This document shows positions 8,987 to 18,413 of a stretch of DNA of 64,000 nt, in pieces. Under the pieces are notes generated by a model, which worked only from the letters and a program-made list of their open reading frames with translations, made no database searches and was not told the DNA's origin. The DNA lies in the NCBI GenBank assembly GCA_905479115.1, contig CAJQLF010000036.1, forward strand, positions 59,044-123,043, read 5' to 3'. Within the stretch, counting starts at the first letter, position 1; each line of letters starts with the position of its first letter. A program made the translations under genes and the position numbers. Source of the stretch: an uncultured Flavobacteriales bacterium (GTDB lineage: Bacteria > Bacteroidota > Bacteroidia > Flavobacteriales_D > Sanyastnellaceae).

Positions 8987-10342
8987 ATGCAAATTGATCG
9001 GAACAACATTGACGAGCTTACCGCTCGCCTTACCGTCATCGTTGAACCCGCGGATTATCAATCCCGCGTCGAAAACATCCTCAACGATTACCGAAAGAAC
9101 TCGCAATATCCCGGATTCCGCAAAGGCAAAGCGCCTATGGCATTGATTCGCAAGCAATATGCAACACCGGTTTTGGCGGATGAAATGAATAAAATTATTT
9201 CAGAAGAGCTCAGCGCTTACATCCAAAAAGAGCAGTTGGACATTCTTGGAAATCCAATTCCTGAGACAAGCACAGAATCTTCTGGTGATTGGGAAAGCCC
9301 TGAGAATTTCACCTTTGCGTACGAAATTGGTTTGGCGCCAACAATTGACCTGAACTTCGGCCGCGGAGCGAAATTCGTCCGCCACGTAATTAAGGTAGAT
9401 AAGAAGGCCATCGAGGCGGCAGTAACGGATCATATGCGCCGACACGGCGCCATTAGCGAACAGGAGGTGGCTGCCGAAACAGATCTGTTGCTGGGACACT
9501 TTACGGAGCTTGATGCCGCAGGGGAGCCGCTTGAAGGTGGCATCGAAAGCGACTCCAACATCGCTTTGGAACACTTGGAGCACAGGAGAACCCGCAAGCA
9601 GTTGACCGGAGCCCGAGTTGGTGACTCGTTTGTCGTTGATCCACACAAAGTCGCTCATGGCCATGATGATTTGGGTAAAATGTTAGGAATTACCCATGAA
9701 CAAGTGCACGATTTAAAGAGCAATTTCAAGTTCGAGGTGAAGGAGGTCAAGCGACTGACCCCCCATGAGAATAATCAAGAATTATGGGACAAGGTGCTGG
9801 GCAAAGACGTAGTCGATTCCGACAAGAGTTTCCGAGCCAAAGTCTCTGAAGAACTGCACGCCCAATTTGACCGAGACGCCGAGCAGATTTTCCGTCGTCG
9901 CTTTGTAGTGGACTTGATTGAGCACATGAAAATCCAGATGCCCAATGCGTTTTTGAAGCGGTGGATTCAGATGAACAATGAACAGCCGTTGAGCGACGAA
10001 CAATTGGAAAAAGAATACCCCGGATATGCAGATTCAATGCGCTGGCAGTTGCTTCAACAGGCCGTCATGAAAGACGCTGATATGCGGGTTACAGCAGAGG
10101 AATTGGAGGATGAAGCAAAGCGTGTGATTGGTGCACAGTACGCCCAATACGGGATGCCTTTGGAGGGTGAAATGCTGGATAATTTCGCCAAGAATTCCCT
10201 GGCTAATGAAGAGGAGCGCAGGCGTCTTGCCGACATCATTATTGAACGAAAAGTCGTGGACAATCTCAAGCCTCGAGTGACCATCAAAGACAAATCTGTC
10301 AATTTTGAAGATTTCGCAAAAATCGCTGCTGAAGTTCGATAG
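8987..10342 (+). CDS. tig: Trigger factor, ribosome-associated chaperone
   Basis: 451 residues from the ATG at 8987; an in-frame ATG at 8948 exists, but family members begin close to the MQIDRNNID segment. The ribosome-docking signature GFRKGKAP lies near residue 45. The middle domain occupies the place of the FKBP-type prolyl isomerase domain but shows few of its recognisable motifs, and the helical C-terminal substrate-binding domain follows. It binds nascent chains at the exit tunnel. The gene precedes clpP and clpX, the classic tig-clpP-clpX order, so synthesis, folding and degradation are grouped. Confidence 0.95.
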   Translation: MQIDRNNIDELTARLTVIVEPADYQSRVENILNDYRKNSQYPGFRKGKAPMALIRKQYATPVLADEMNKIISEELSAYIQKEQLDILGNPIPETSTESSGDWESPENFTFAYEIGLAPTIDLNFGRGAKFVRHVIKVDKKAIEAAVTDHMRRHGAISEQEVAAETDLLLGHFTELDAAGEPLEGGIESDSNIALEHLEHRRTRKQLTGARVGDSFVVDPHKVAHGHDDLGKMLGITHEQVHDLKSNFKFEVKEVKRLTPHENNQELWDKVLGKDVVDSDKSFRAKVSEELHAQFDRDAEQIFRRRFVVDLIEHMKIQMPNAFLKRWIQMNNEQPLSDEQLEKEYPGYADSMRWQLLQQAVMKDADMRVTAEELEDEAKRVIGAQYAQYGMPLEGEMLDNFAKNSLANEEERRRLADIIIERKVVDNLKPRVTIKDKSVNFEDFAKIAAEVR

Positions 10343-10432
10343 GGTCTCTTTTTGGAATTTCTTCAATTGCCAACGTTCACAAAACGTGCCTGACCTTGGG
10401 TAAAATCTGCTCAAACGAAAGAGAAACCGCAG

Positions 10433-10440
10433 TAATTTTG
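10433..10440 (+). promoter_or_regulatory. TAnnTTTG box 5 nt before clpP start
   Basis: TAATTTTG matches the -7 consensus exactly and ends 5 nt before the clpP ATG, so transcription would start at or next to the start codon. No good TTG lies at the expected -33 distance. See the finding on candidate leaderless genes. Confidence 0.4.
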
Positions 10441-10445
10441 GGACT

Positions 10446-11123
10446 ATGACGCATCGCAACGAATTCCTCAAATACGCGGTAAAGGACCGTGGTATGAGCA
10501 GCCAAACCGTGCGGGATTACATCTCCCATGCCTACGGCGCAGATAACATGACCCGTACAGTAATCGAAGAACGCCAAATGCCATTCAGAGAAGTGGATGT
10601 GTTTTCTCGGTTAATGGCCGACCGAATCATTTTCCTTGGCACTGGAATTGACGATTACATCGCCAACATCATCCAAGCGCAGCTGTTGTTCCTCGAATCA
10701 ACCGATTCCTCCAAAGACATTCAGATTTACATCAATTCGCCAGGAGGCTCCGTGTATGCTGGATTGGGGATTTACGACACCATGCAATACATCCGCCCGG
10801 ATGTAGCAACAATTTGCACAGGCATGGCAGCCTCCATGGGAGCCGTTTTGCTTTGCGCCGGTGCCAATGGAAAACGCACAGGGCTTAAGCACAGCCGCGT
10901 GATGATCCACCAACCTCTCGGAGGTGCCAGCGGCCAGGCGTCTGATATCGAAATCACCGCCCGAGAAATTCAAAAATTGAAGAAAGAGCTCTACTCTATC
11001 ATCTCCCACCACAGTGGCCAAACAGAAAAGAAGGTCTGGAACGATTCGGATCGGGACTACTGGATGATTGCTGCAGAGGCGAAAGAGTACGGGATGATCG
11101 ATGAGATTCTCGAGCGCAAATAA
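10446..11123 (+). CDS. clpP: ATP-dependent Clp protease proteolytic subunit
   Basis: 225 residues with the full serine-protease triad: Ser130 in GMAASMGAV, His155 in [10 protein letters not shown] and Asp204 in SDRDYWM. The N-terminal region (NEFLKYAV) matches the extended N-terminus usual in Bacteroidetes ClpP, supporting the ATG at 10446 rather than the internal Met17. It forms the tetradecameric chamber that degrades substrates fed by ClpX, encoded 20 bp downstream. A perfect promoter-like box sits immediately upstream of the start codon. Confidence 0.97.
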   Translation: MTHRNEFLKYAVKDRGMSSQTVRDYISHAYGADNMTRTVIEERQMPFREVDVFSRLMADRIIFLGTGIDDYIANIIQAQLLFLESTDSSKDIQIYINSPGGSVYAGLGIYDTMQYIRPDVATICTGMAASMGAVLLCAGANGKRTGLKHSRVMIHQPLGGASGQASDIEITAREIQKLKKELYSIISHHSGQTEKKVWNDSDRDYWMIAAEAKEYGMIDEILERK

Positions 11124-11143
11124 CTTCAGCTGACCATTGATTC

Positions 11144-12358
11144 ATGAGCAATTCGCCAATCCACTGCTCTTTTTGCGGTCGAAGCAAAGAAGATGTAGAT
11201 GTTCTTATCGCAGGTGTTACTGGACATATCTGTGATCACTGCATCGAACAAGCAGATGGCATCCTAAAGGAAGAGCGCAAACCCAACTCGGGCGCTGCAT
11301 CGCTTCAATTGAAGTTGCCTAAAACCATTAAAAAGCACCTTGACGAGTACATCATCGGCCAAGAGCAAGCAAAAAAGACAATCAGTGTAGCGGTATACAA
11401 TCATTACAAACGCTTACTGAATCCTAGCGCTGCTGGCGAAATTGAAATTGACAAGTCCAACGTAATGCTGCTCGGCGAGACGGGTACCGGAAAAACCTTG
11501 ATTGCACGGACCATCGCTCGAATGTTGGATGTGCCTTTCTGCATTGCCGACGCCACCGTGCTCACCGAGGCTGGGTATGTTGGGGAAGATGTCGAAAGTG
11601 TTCTGACCCGCCTACTCCACGTTGCCGATTACAATGTTGAACAAGCCGAACGAGGCATCGTTTTTGTTGACGAAATCGACAAAATTGCCCGAAAAAGTGA
11701 CAACCCGTCCATCACACGTGACGTAAGCGGTGAAGGGGTACAGCAAGCGCTTCTCAAATTGCTTGAAGGCGCTGAAGTTAATGTTCCCCCTCAGGGAGGA
11801 CGAAAGCACCCAGAACAAAAGCTCATCACCATCAACACCAAAAACATCCTCTTCATTTGCGGTGGAGCGTTCGCGGGTATTGAGAAGATCATTGAACGGC
11901 GAATCAATCGCTCACCCATTGGCTACCAGCAGGCATCGGATCAAATCGATGCAGCGTCTTTTTTGCAGTATGCCGCCCCTGCGGACTTGCGGGTGTTCGG
12001 ACTCATTCCTGAATTGATTGGTCGGTTTCCTGTGTTGACTTATCTCAATCCTCTTGATGCCGGGGCGCTTCGCCAAATCTTGACTGAACCTAAGAATGCC
12101 CTGTGCAAGCAATACGTGGAATTGTTTAAAATAGACGGCATCGAATTGAAATTCGATGCCTCAGGGCTAGATTACATGGTGGAAAAAGCCGTGGAATTTA
12201 AGCTCGGCGCGCGAGGACTTCGAAGTATTATGGAAGCCGTCTTGAATGACGCCATGTTCGAATTACCCGGAGGCGAAACGAATAAATTGAAGGTCACACG
12301 AGCCTTTGCCGAACGTCATTTTGACGATGACCAACAAACTGGCTTGCGAGTGGCCTAA
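11144..12358 (+). CDS. clpX: ATP-dependent Clp protease ATPase subunit ClpX
   Basis: 404 residues. The N-terminal zinc-binding domain has Cys8, Cys11, Cys30 and Cys33. The AAA+ module carries Walker A GETGTGKT (111-118), the pore loop GYVGED and Walker B IVFVDEID. It unfolds tagged substrates and passes them to ClpP, whose gene lies directly upstream. Length and domain order are standard, and the gene is followed after 5 bp by mutS on the same strand. Confidence 0.97.
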   Translation: MSNSPIHCSFCGRSKEDVDVLIAGVTGHICDHCIEQADGILKEERKPNSGAASLQLKLPKTIKKHLDEYIIGQEQAKKTISVAVYNHYKRLLNPSAAGEIEIDKSNVMLLGETGTGKTLIARTIARMLDVPFCIADATVLTEAGYVGEDVESVLTRLLHVADYNVEQAERGIVFVDEIDKIARKSDNPSITRDVSGEGVQQALLKLLEGAEVNVPPQGGRKHPEQKLITINTKNILFICGGAFAGIEKIIERRINRSPIGYQQASDQIDAASFLQYAAPADLRVFGLIPELIGRFPVLTYLNPLDAGALRQILTEPKNALCKQYVELFKIDGIELKFDASGLDYMVEKAVEFKLGARGLRSIMEAVLNDAMFELPGGETNKLKVTRAFAERHFDDDQQTGLRVA

Positions 12359-12363
12359 TACCC

Positions 12364-14985
12364 ATGGCCAGGAAAGAGACACCGCTGATGCAACAGTACA
12401 ATCGGGTGAAAACCGATTATCCTGATGCCCTACTGCTCTTTCGTGTTGGAGATTTTTACGAAACATTCGGAGAGGATGCCATCAAGGCTGCGGAGGTCTT
12501 GGATATCGTTTTGACGAAACGTGGAAATGGAAGTGCGAGCGAGATTGAGCTCGCTGGATTTCCGCACCACGCGCTCGACAATTACTTACCCAAATTGGTG
12601 CGATCCGGTCATCGTGTGGCAGTATGCGATCAGTTGGAAGATCCCAAAAAAGCAGTTGGCATTGTTAAGCGAGGAGTGACTGAATTGGTCACGCCCGGAT
12701 TGGCTTTTCACGATCAGGTACTGAATGCACGAACGGATAATTACTTGGCTGCCGTCCACTGGAAAAAAGACGCTTATGGATTGGCATTATTGGACATCTC
12801 AACGGGAGATTTTGCCACGGCACAAGGTCCAAAAACACTCATCGACCGGCTCATTCGTGCGCATCAACCCACGGAAGTGTTATGCTTAAAAAACGATGCC
12901 AGCGAGTTTGAGGAGGTATTTGGTTCTGACTGGCACGTCAGCCGAATGGATGATTGGATTTTCAAACCGCATTATGCGGAGGAAAGACTGAGAAAGCAAT
13001 TCGAAAACGCATCGCTTAAAGGGTTTCAATTGGACGAACGGCCTATGGCACTTATCGCTGCCGGAGCAATTTTACATTACCTAGAACACGCCAAACACGA
13101 AAAGCCTCAGCATGTGCGTACCATCCGCACGTTGAGGGAGGACGGCGTTCTTTGGATGGACCGGTTTACCATCCGAAATCTAGAGCTCATCCAATCCAAT
13201 CATGCCGACGGAACGTCTTTGGCCCAAACCATTGACCGGACGGGCAGTCCGATGGGAGCTCGAGTTCTCCGGCGATGGCTCATTATGCCGCTGACAGAGG
13301 TAGCGGCCATCGAACGCAGGTTGGATGCGGTAGAATTATTGAATCGATCGGAAGAAATGCGGTCTGACTTTCAATCGCTGTTCAGAACGACCGGAGATTT
13401 AGAACGTTTGGCTTCAAAAGCCAGCACAGGCCGAATCAATCCCAGGGAGTTAAGTCAATTAAGGACAGGGTTGCAATGCGTGATCAAAATCGCTGAACTC
13501 GCTGCTGGTGAAGAGGCACTCATCCCGTATCTCGAGCGACTTTCGCCCTGTGATTCACTGCTCGAGCGTTTGCAGAAGGAATTAGTGGAAGAGCCTCCTA
13601 TGAATCCTGCCAAAGGCCAGGTCATTGCCGATGGAGTGAGCGCCGAACTTGACGAGTTAAGGTCACTCAAATCCAATGCCCAAGCTGCCTTGGATGCCAT
13701 ATGCGCCCGAGAAATAGAGCAAACGGGAATCACCTCCTTGAAGATAGGGTACAACCACGTCTTTGGGTACTTTCTAGAAGTTCGCCATGCACACAAAGAC
13801 AAGGTGCCAGAGACTTGGATTCGGAAGCAAACCTTGACGCAAGCCGAACGGTACATCACCGAGGAACTCAAGGAGTTGGAGGTTAAAATTCTCGATGCGC
13901 AAGAGCGAGCTGCTTCGTTGGAGTTGAGTTGCTTTCAGTCCTTGGTCCAAGCAAGCGGGATGGAAATCGGCAATCTGCAGGAGAACGCGCACGTTGTCGG
14001 AGCTTTGGATGCCGTCACTGGATTGGCACAAGTAGCGGTCGACAACGGCTATGTTCGGCCACGATTGAACACCCAACATGGAATTCAAATCAAAAGTGGA
14101 CGGCACCCTGTCATCGAACGCACACTAAAACGAGGTGAGCCCTATGTCGCCAATGACATCTCACTGCACCCAGAAACGGGACAAATCCTCATGATCACCG
14201 GCCCCAATATGGCGGGTAAATCTGCCTTGTTGCGACAGACAGCCTTGATTTGCCTGATGGCGCAGATGGGGGGATTCGTCCCCGCAGCAGCTGCAGACTT
14301 GGGGGTCCTCGATCGAATTTTTACGCGGGTCGGAGCCTCAGACAACATTTCATCAGGGGAATCGACGTTCATGGTAGAGATGAATGAAACCGCGGCCATC
14401 CTCAATAATTTAACACCACGAAGCTTGGTGTTACTGGACGAAATCGGACGCGGAACCAGCACATATGACGGGGTAAGCATCGCTTGGTCCATCGCTGAGT
14501 ATTTGCATGAATCCCCTCATCGTGCTTTGACCCTTTTCGCCACGCATTACCATGAGTTGAATGCCATGCAAGAACGGTTTCATCGCATTGTGAACTTGAA
14601 TGTGACCGTGCGAGAAGTAGACGGACGAATCGTCTTTCTGCGCAAATTAGCCCCGGGTGGCAGCAATCATTCCTTCGGCATCCACGTTGCGCAGTTGGCG
14701 GGTATGCCGCATCGCATCATTCGCCGTGCCCAGGAAGTATTAAAGCAACTGGAGTCGAGTCGACAACAACTGGATGAAGAATCTCCGACCGCTCATTCAA
14801 GTGCTGCCCCAACACATGCTCTGTCTGATGTGCAATTGAGCTTTTTTCAATTGGACGATCCAGTGCTCGAACAAGTCCGAGAGCAAATATTGGACTTGGA
14901 CATCAACAATTTGACACCTGTTGAAGCGCTGATGAAACTGAGCGAAATTCAGAAAGTAGTCTCGGGCATGCAGACAAAAACCTGA
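12364..14985 (+). CDS. mutS: DNA mismatch repair protein MutS
   Basis: 873 residues, normal for MutS1. The mismatch-recognition motif is seen in DFYETFG near residue 35. The core and clamp domains follow, then the ATPase domain with Walker A GPNMAGKS, LDEIGRGTST and the FATHYHEL segment. The C-terminus ends in a helical dimerisation tail. It starts ATG 5 bp after clpX, so it may be read from the clp transcript. Its stop codon directly abuts the stop codon of the convergent ald gene, leaving no room for a separate terminator. Confidence 0.97.
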   Translation: MARKETPLMQQYNRVKTDYPDALLLFRVGDFYETFGEDAIKAAEVLDIVLTKRGNGSASEIELAGFPHHALDNYLPKLVRSGHRVAVCDQLEDPKKAVGIVKRGVTELVTPGLAFHDQVLNARTDNYLAAVHWKKDAYGLALLDISTGDFATAQGPKTLIDRLIRAHQPTEVLCLKNDASEFEEVFGSDWHVSRMDDWIFKPHYAEERLRKQFENASLKGFQLDERPMALIAAGAILHYLEHAKHEKPQHVRTIRTLREDGVLWMDRFTIRNLELIQSNHADGTSLAQTIDRTGSPMGARVLRRWLIMPLTEVAAIERRLDAVELLNRSEEMRSDFQSLFRTTGDLERLASKASTGRINPRELSQLRTGLQCVIKIAELAAGEEALIPYLERLSPCDSLLERLQKELVEEPPMNPAKGQVIADGVSAELDELRSLKSNAQAALDAICAREIEQTGITSLKIGYNHVFGYFLEVRHAHKDKVPETWIRKQTLTQAERYITEELKELEVKILDAQERAASLELSCFQSLVQASGMEIGNLQENAHVVGALDAVTGLAQVAVDNGYVRPRLNTQHGIQIKSGRHPVIERTLKRGEPYVANDISLHPETGQILMITGPNMAGKSALLRQTALICLMAQMGGFVPAAAADLGVLDRIFTRVGASDNISSGESTFMVEMNETAAILNNLTPRSLVLLDEIGRGTSTYDGVSIAWSIAEYLHESPHRALTLFATHYHELNAMQERFHRIVNLNVTVREVDGRIVFLRKLAPGGSNHSFGIHVAQLAGMPHRIIRRAQEVLKQLESSRQQLDEESPTAHSSAAPTHALSDVQLSFFQLDDPVLEQVREQILDLDINNLTPVEALMKLSEIQKVVSGMQTKT

Positions 14986-16203
14986 TTAAAAAGCCGTCAA
15001 AAGCAAGTCCAGGTCTTTGCACGGCAAACCCGCCTCTTTGGCCAAGCCTTCATGCGTAATCGTGCCATTGAACATGTATACACCAGAGCGCGCGATATGA
15101 TTTTTGCGCATCGACGTTTCCACTCCACCATCTGAAGCAAAATCCAAAAGCAAAGGAGCCATGATATTACTCAGTGCCTTGGACGCCGTTCGACTCACTC
15201 GTGAAGGCATGTTGGGAACACAGTAATGAATCACCTCCATCTCGGTATAAGTGGGACGTTCGTGGGACGTGATCCGACTCGTTTCAAAACAACCACCACG
15301 GTCTATGGTCACATCCACGATGACAGTCCCTCGGCGCATGCCTGCGACCATGGGCTCGGAAACAACCATAGGGGCACGCTGAGCGGCCCCTCGAATTGCA
15401 CCAATGGCCACATCAGCTGTTTTCAGCGCCTCTTGCAATACGGATGGCTGCAACGTTGATGTCCAGAGTCGCTGGCCCAGCGCATTTTGAAGTCGAATGA
15501 GGCGATGTGGACTGTTATCAAACACCTTCACAGAAGCTCCCAATCCAATCGAAGCGCGTGCCGCAAATTCCCCCACAGTCCCTGCTCCGATGATAACAAC
15601 TTCCGTAGGGCGCACGCCAGACACCCCTCCAAACAAAGTTCCTCGCCCTTCAGGACCAGCGAGCAATTCGCCCGCTATGAGCACAGCGGAGTTTCCTGCA
15701 ATCTCTCCCATCGCTCGAACAAGTGGAAAGATGCCATTGTCATTTTGCAAAAAATCCCAGGCAATTGCCGTCGTTTTTTTCTTGGATAAAGCCTCCAAGA
15801 GTCCTTCCGGCTGGACAGTCCATTGAAGCGCACTGATCAGGGTTTGTCGCAAGCCCATCAATTCGACCTCCTCCAATGTCGGTGGCTCCACCTTAATGAC
15901 CATTCCTGTCTGAAAGACCTGCCTCCTATCGTAAACGATTCGCGCTCCGGACTCGCTGTAATCCGAATCTGTATAATGTGATTGCAATCCCGCCCCAGAT
16001 TCCATGAGGACTTGATGCCCTCGCGCCACTAACAATGCCACGGCTTCCGGGACCAAAGCAACGCGATTTTCTTGCAGACTCTCTTCTTTTGGAATCCCAA
16101 TGACCAACGCATCATTTCGCTCTGAAACTTGGAGCATTTCCTCCTGAGGAAGCAGTGCTGCCTCGCGTGCAAGAGATTGAATCCGTTTACTTAAGTCGCT
16201 CAT
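14986..16203 (-). CDS. ald: Alanine dehydrogenase (NAD-dependent)
   Basis: 405 residues. The substrate-binding region has GIPKEESLQENRVAL, and the NAD-binding Rossmann motif reads VIIGAGTVGEFAAR. The C-terminal part contains VDVTIDRGGCFETS, typical of alanine dehydrogenase, which interconverts alanine and pyruvate plus ammonia. There is an extra N-terminal stretch of about 30 residues before the conserved core. It is the last gene of a porX-tsaE-ald run, 32 bp after tsaE. Transhydrogenase alpha subunits are related but have different C-termini. Confidence 0.93.
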   Translation of the reverse strand: MSDLSKRIQSLAREAALLPQEEMLQVSERNDALVIGIPKEESLQENRVALVPEAVALLVARGHQVLMESGAGLQSHYTDSDYSESGARIVYDRRQVFQTGMVIKVEPPTLEEVELMGLRQTLISALQWTVQPEGLLEALSKKKTTAIAWDFLQNDNGIFPLVRAMGEIAGNSAVLIAGELLAGPEGRGTLFGGVSGVRPTEVVIIGAGTVGEFAARASIGLGASVKVFDNSPHRLIRLQNALGQRLWTSTLQPSVLQEALKTADVAIGAIRGAAQRAPMVVSEPMVAGMRRGTVIVDVTIDRGGCFETSRITSHERPTYTEMEVIHYCVPNMPSRVSRTASKALSNIMAPLLLDFASDGGVETSMRKNHIARSGVYMFNGTITHEGLAKEAGLPCKDLDLLLTAF

Positions 16204-16235
16204 CGATGACCAAAATACTACATCCGACTTTCCTT

Positions 16236-16724
16236 TTATGCAGGAACAGTAAGAATTAGCTTTCGGAGCCCCTCATGCTGGGGGCCATCCACTTGAACTT
16301 GCAGCAAAACAGATTCTTTCGGCAACAAGCCTGGAGCTTGTTCTGGCCATTCCACAAAATTCAATGCTTCCGCATCCAAATATTCCGTTAAACCCAGGTC
16401 CCAAGCCTCTTCCTCAGAATTAAGCCGATACAAATCCATATGGTAAATGGTCTGCTCCTGCAATTGATACTGTTGAACCAATCCAAACGTAGGGCTCACC
16501 GCTTGCTGCTCAAACCCCCAAGCGCGGCATAAGGCCTGGACCAAGGTCGTTTTACCGGCGCCCATTTCGCCCTGCAAAGCCACAACACCACGTGGGAACT
16601 TCCCCGCTGAGGAGTCCAATACCGCGTGCAGCTCTAGTAACAGTCGTGCCGCCACTTCCGGCAGTTGACCCAAATTAAATGGCTCCGATTTCCAGTGCAT
16701 AGCCAAATGCGAATCAATCTCCAT
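16236..16724 (-). CDS. tsaE: tRNA threonylcarbamoyladenosine biosynthesis ATPase TsaE
   Basis: 162 residues with P-loop GEMGAGKTT (52-60), the SPTFGLVQQY segment and HMDLYRL, all characteristic of TsaE. It energises the TsaB-TsaD complex that makes t6A at position 37 of ANN-decoding tRNAs. It lies 19 bp after porX and is followed by ald, so it is probably on one mRNA with a secretion regulator. Other t6A genes (tsaB, tsaC, tsaD) are not in the window. Confidence 0.95.
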   Translation of the reverse strand: MEIDSHLAMHWKSEPFNLGQLPEVAARLLLELHAVLDSSAGKFPRGVVALQGEMGAGKTTLVQALCRAWGFEQQAVSPTFGLVQQYQLQEQTIYHMDLYRLNSEEEAWDLGLTEYLDAEALNFVEWPEQAPGLLPKESVLLQVQVDGPQHEGLRKLILTVPA

Positions 16725-16743
16725 AGATCATCTGATTAAAGCT

Positions 16744-18312
16744 TCAGGAATTGGGTTCAAGTTCAACCCATGGAATAATGACTTCTTCGAGTGAAATGCC
16801 CCCATGCTGGAAAGTTTCGCTAAAATTCTGAGCGAAATGATTGTAGTTATTGGGATAAACTAAGAAGTCATCCTCGCGGGCAAAGATATACGCACTGCTC
16901 ACCTGGGGACGAGGCAGGCCGACAGATTCCGGCTCGCGAACCTCAAAGACATCCCCCTTTGAATACCCCAGGTTTCTACCCACTTTGTACCGCAGATTGC
17001 TATTTGTGCTTCGCTCCCCCTTGACACGGATAGGATTATTCACTCGGACAGTTCCATGGTCCGTGGTAATGATCACCCGGGCTCCTTGATCCGCCATACG
17101 CCCCAGCATCTCTCGCAATGCACTGTGCTCAAACCATGACAGCGTCAACGACCGATAGGCGGCCTCATCTTCTGCCAACTCCTTCAAGACATCCATTTCT
17201 GTTCGGGCGTGGGATAGCATGTCCACAAAATTGTAAACAACAGCGGTGAGGTCATTCTCATGAGTCTGGTGGAATTGCTCCACCAATTTTTTCCCAGCAG
17301 CGAGGTTTGTGATTTTGTGGTACCCCGATTTTCCCTCAAAACCCATCCGTTTTAGCAAGGCGTTCATCAATTCTCCTTCGAATTTATTCTTGCTGCCCTC
17401 CTGATCTTCCCCGACCCAATGCTGGGGATAGACCCGGGCAATTTCAGCTGGCGATAAGCCCGCAAAAAGTGCATTACGAGCATACTGCGTAGCGGTTGGA
17501 AGCATGGAGAAATAGGTCTCATTGTGAACAACCCGGAACCGGTTCAGGAGCAGAGGCTCAATCATCTTCCATTGGTCCAAGCGCAAATTATCAATGACAA
17601 CCAAATAGACCGGCTGGCCTTGCCGCAATTCTGACCATACACGAGGCAAACGAGCGGGCAACAACCGATGAGAAAGCAATGGGTCTTCATCGCGCGGACC
17701 TGCCATCCACTCGGGATAGCGCTCTTCATAAAACTTTGCAAACTGACGATTCGCGTCTTTGAATTGCATGTCCAAAATATCCCGCATCCCATCGTCCTCT
17801 GATTGTTCCAGCTCCAGTTTCCAATGCACGAGACGCTGATATATTTCCGTCCAATCATCGGCCTCCAAGCGGCCCATCAACTGCATTGAAATTTCACGGA
17901 ATTCACGCTGGTAATCGCTCATCGCTTTTTCACTCACGAGCCGACGTTCATCCAAGTTCTTTTTAATGGCGAGCAATATTTGATTGGGGTTAACAGGTTT
18001 GATCAGATAATCGCTGATCTTGGACCCAATCGCCTCTTCCATGATGTGCTCCTCCTCGCTTTTGGTAATCATAATAACCGGCAAATGCGGTCGTTGATCC
18101 TTGATCCGCTGAAGAGTTTCTAGGCCATTCAACCCGGGCATTTGCTCGTCCAAAAACACCAAGTCAAAGATCTCAGACCCCAAGATCTCAAGCGCTTCGA
18201 CACCGCTGTTTACTCCCGTAACATGGTAGCCCTTGCCTTCCAGAAACATGACGTGCGGTTTGAGCATTTCAATTTCGTCATCCGCCCATAAAATTCGTGG
18301 TGTTCTCTGCAT
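16744..18312 (-). CDS. porX: T9SS regulator PorX: response regulator receiver plus PglZ-type phosphatase-like domain
   Basis: 522 residues. The receiver domain (about 5-120) has the acidic pair DD at 11-12, phospho-acceptor Asp55 in LVFLDEQMPG, Thr83 and Lys105. The C-terminal part (about 200-522) carries PglZ/alkaline-phosphatase-superfamily signatures such as VVIDNLRLDQW and ITTDHGTVRV. PorX controls type IX secretion and its genes in Porphyromonas and relatives. A full promoter (TTG, 18 bp, TATTTTTG) lies just upstream. The gene heads a run with tsaE and ald. The cognate kinase PorY is not encoded in the window. Confidence 0.93.
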   Translation of the reverse strand: MQRTPRILWADDEIEMLKPHVMFLEGKGYHVTGVNSGVEALEILGSEIFDLVFLDEQMPGLNGLETLQRIKDQRPHLPVIMITKSEEEHIMEEAIGSKISDYLIKPVNPNQILLAIKKNLDERRLVSEKAMSDYQREFREISMQLMGRLEADDWTEIYQRLVHWKLELEQSEDDGMRDILDMQFKDANRQFAKFYEERYPEWMAGPRDEDPLLSHRLLPARLPRVWSELRQGQPVYLVVIDNLRLDQWKMIEPLLLNRFRVVHNETYFSMLPTATQYARNALFAGLSPAEIARVYPQHWVGEDQEGSKNKFEGELMNALLKRMGFEGKSGYHKITNLAAGKKLVEQFHQTHENDLTAVVYNFVDMLSHARTEMDVLKELAEDEAAYRSLTLSWFEHSALREMLGRMADQGARVIITTDHGTVRVNNPIRVKGERSTNSNLRYKVGRNLGYSKGDVFEVREPESVGLPRPQVSSAYIFAREDDFLVYPNNYNHFAQNFSETFQHGGISLEEVIIPWVELEPNS

Positions 18313-18329
18313 AAATAAATTCGTCTTCT

Positions 18330-18358
18330 CAAAAATAAGGCACTACCCGGCACGACAA
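18330..18358 (-). promoter_or_regulatory. Promoter of porX-tsaE-ald
   Basis: On the minus strand TTG (18358-18356), an 18-bp spacer and a perfect -7 box TATTTTTG (18337-18330) fit the Bacteroidetes consensus. The box ends 17 nt before the porX ATG, predicting a leader of about a dozen nucleotides. Confidence 0.65.
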
Positions 18359-18413
18359 GTTAACTTGCGCAAGCATTCAACGGCGCAATCTGCCGAAACT
18401 TATGGCTGTGCTC

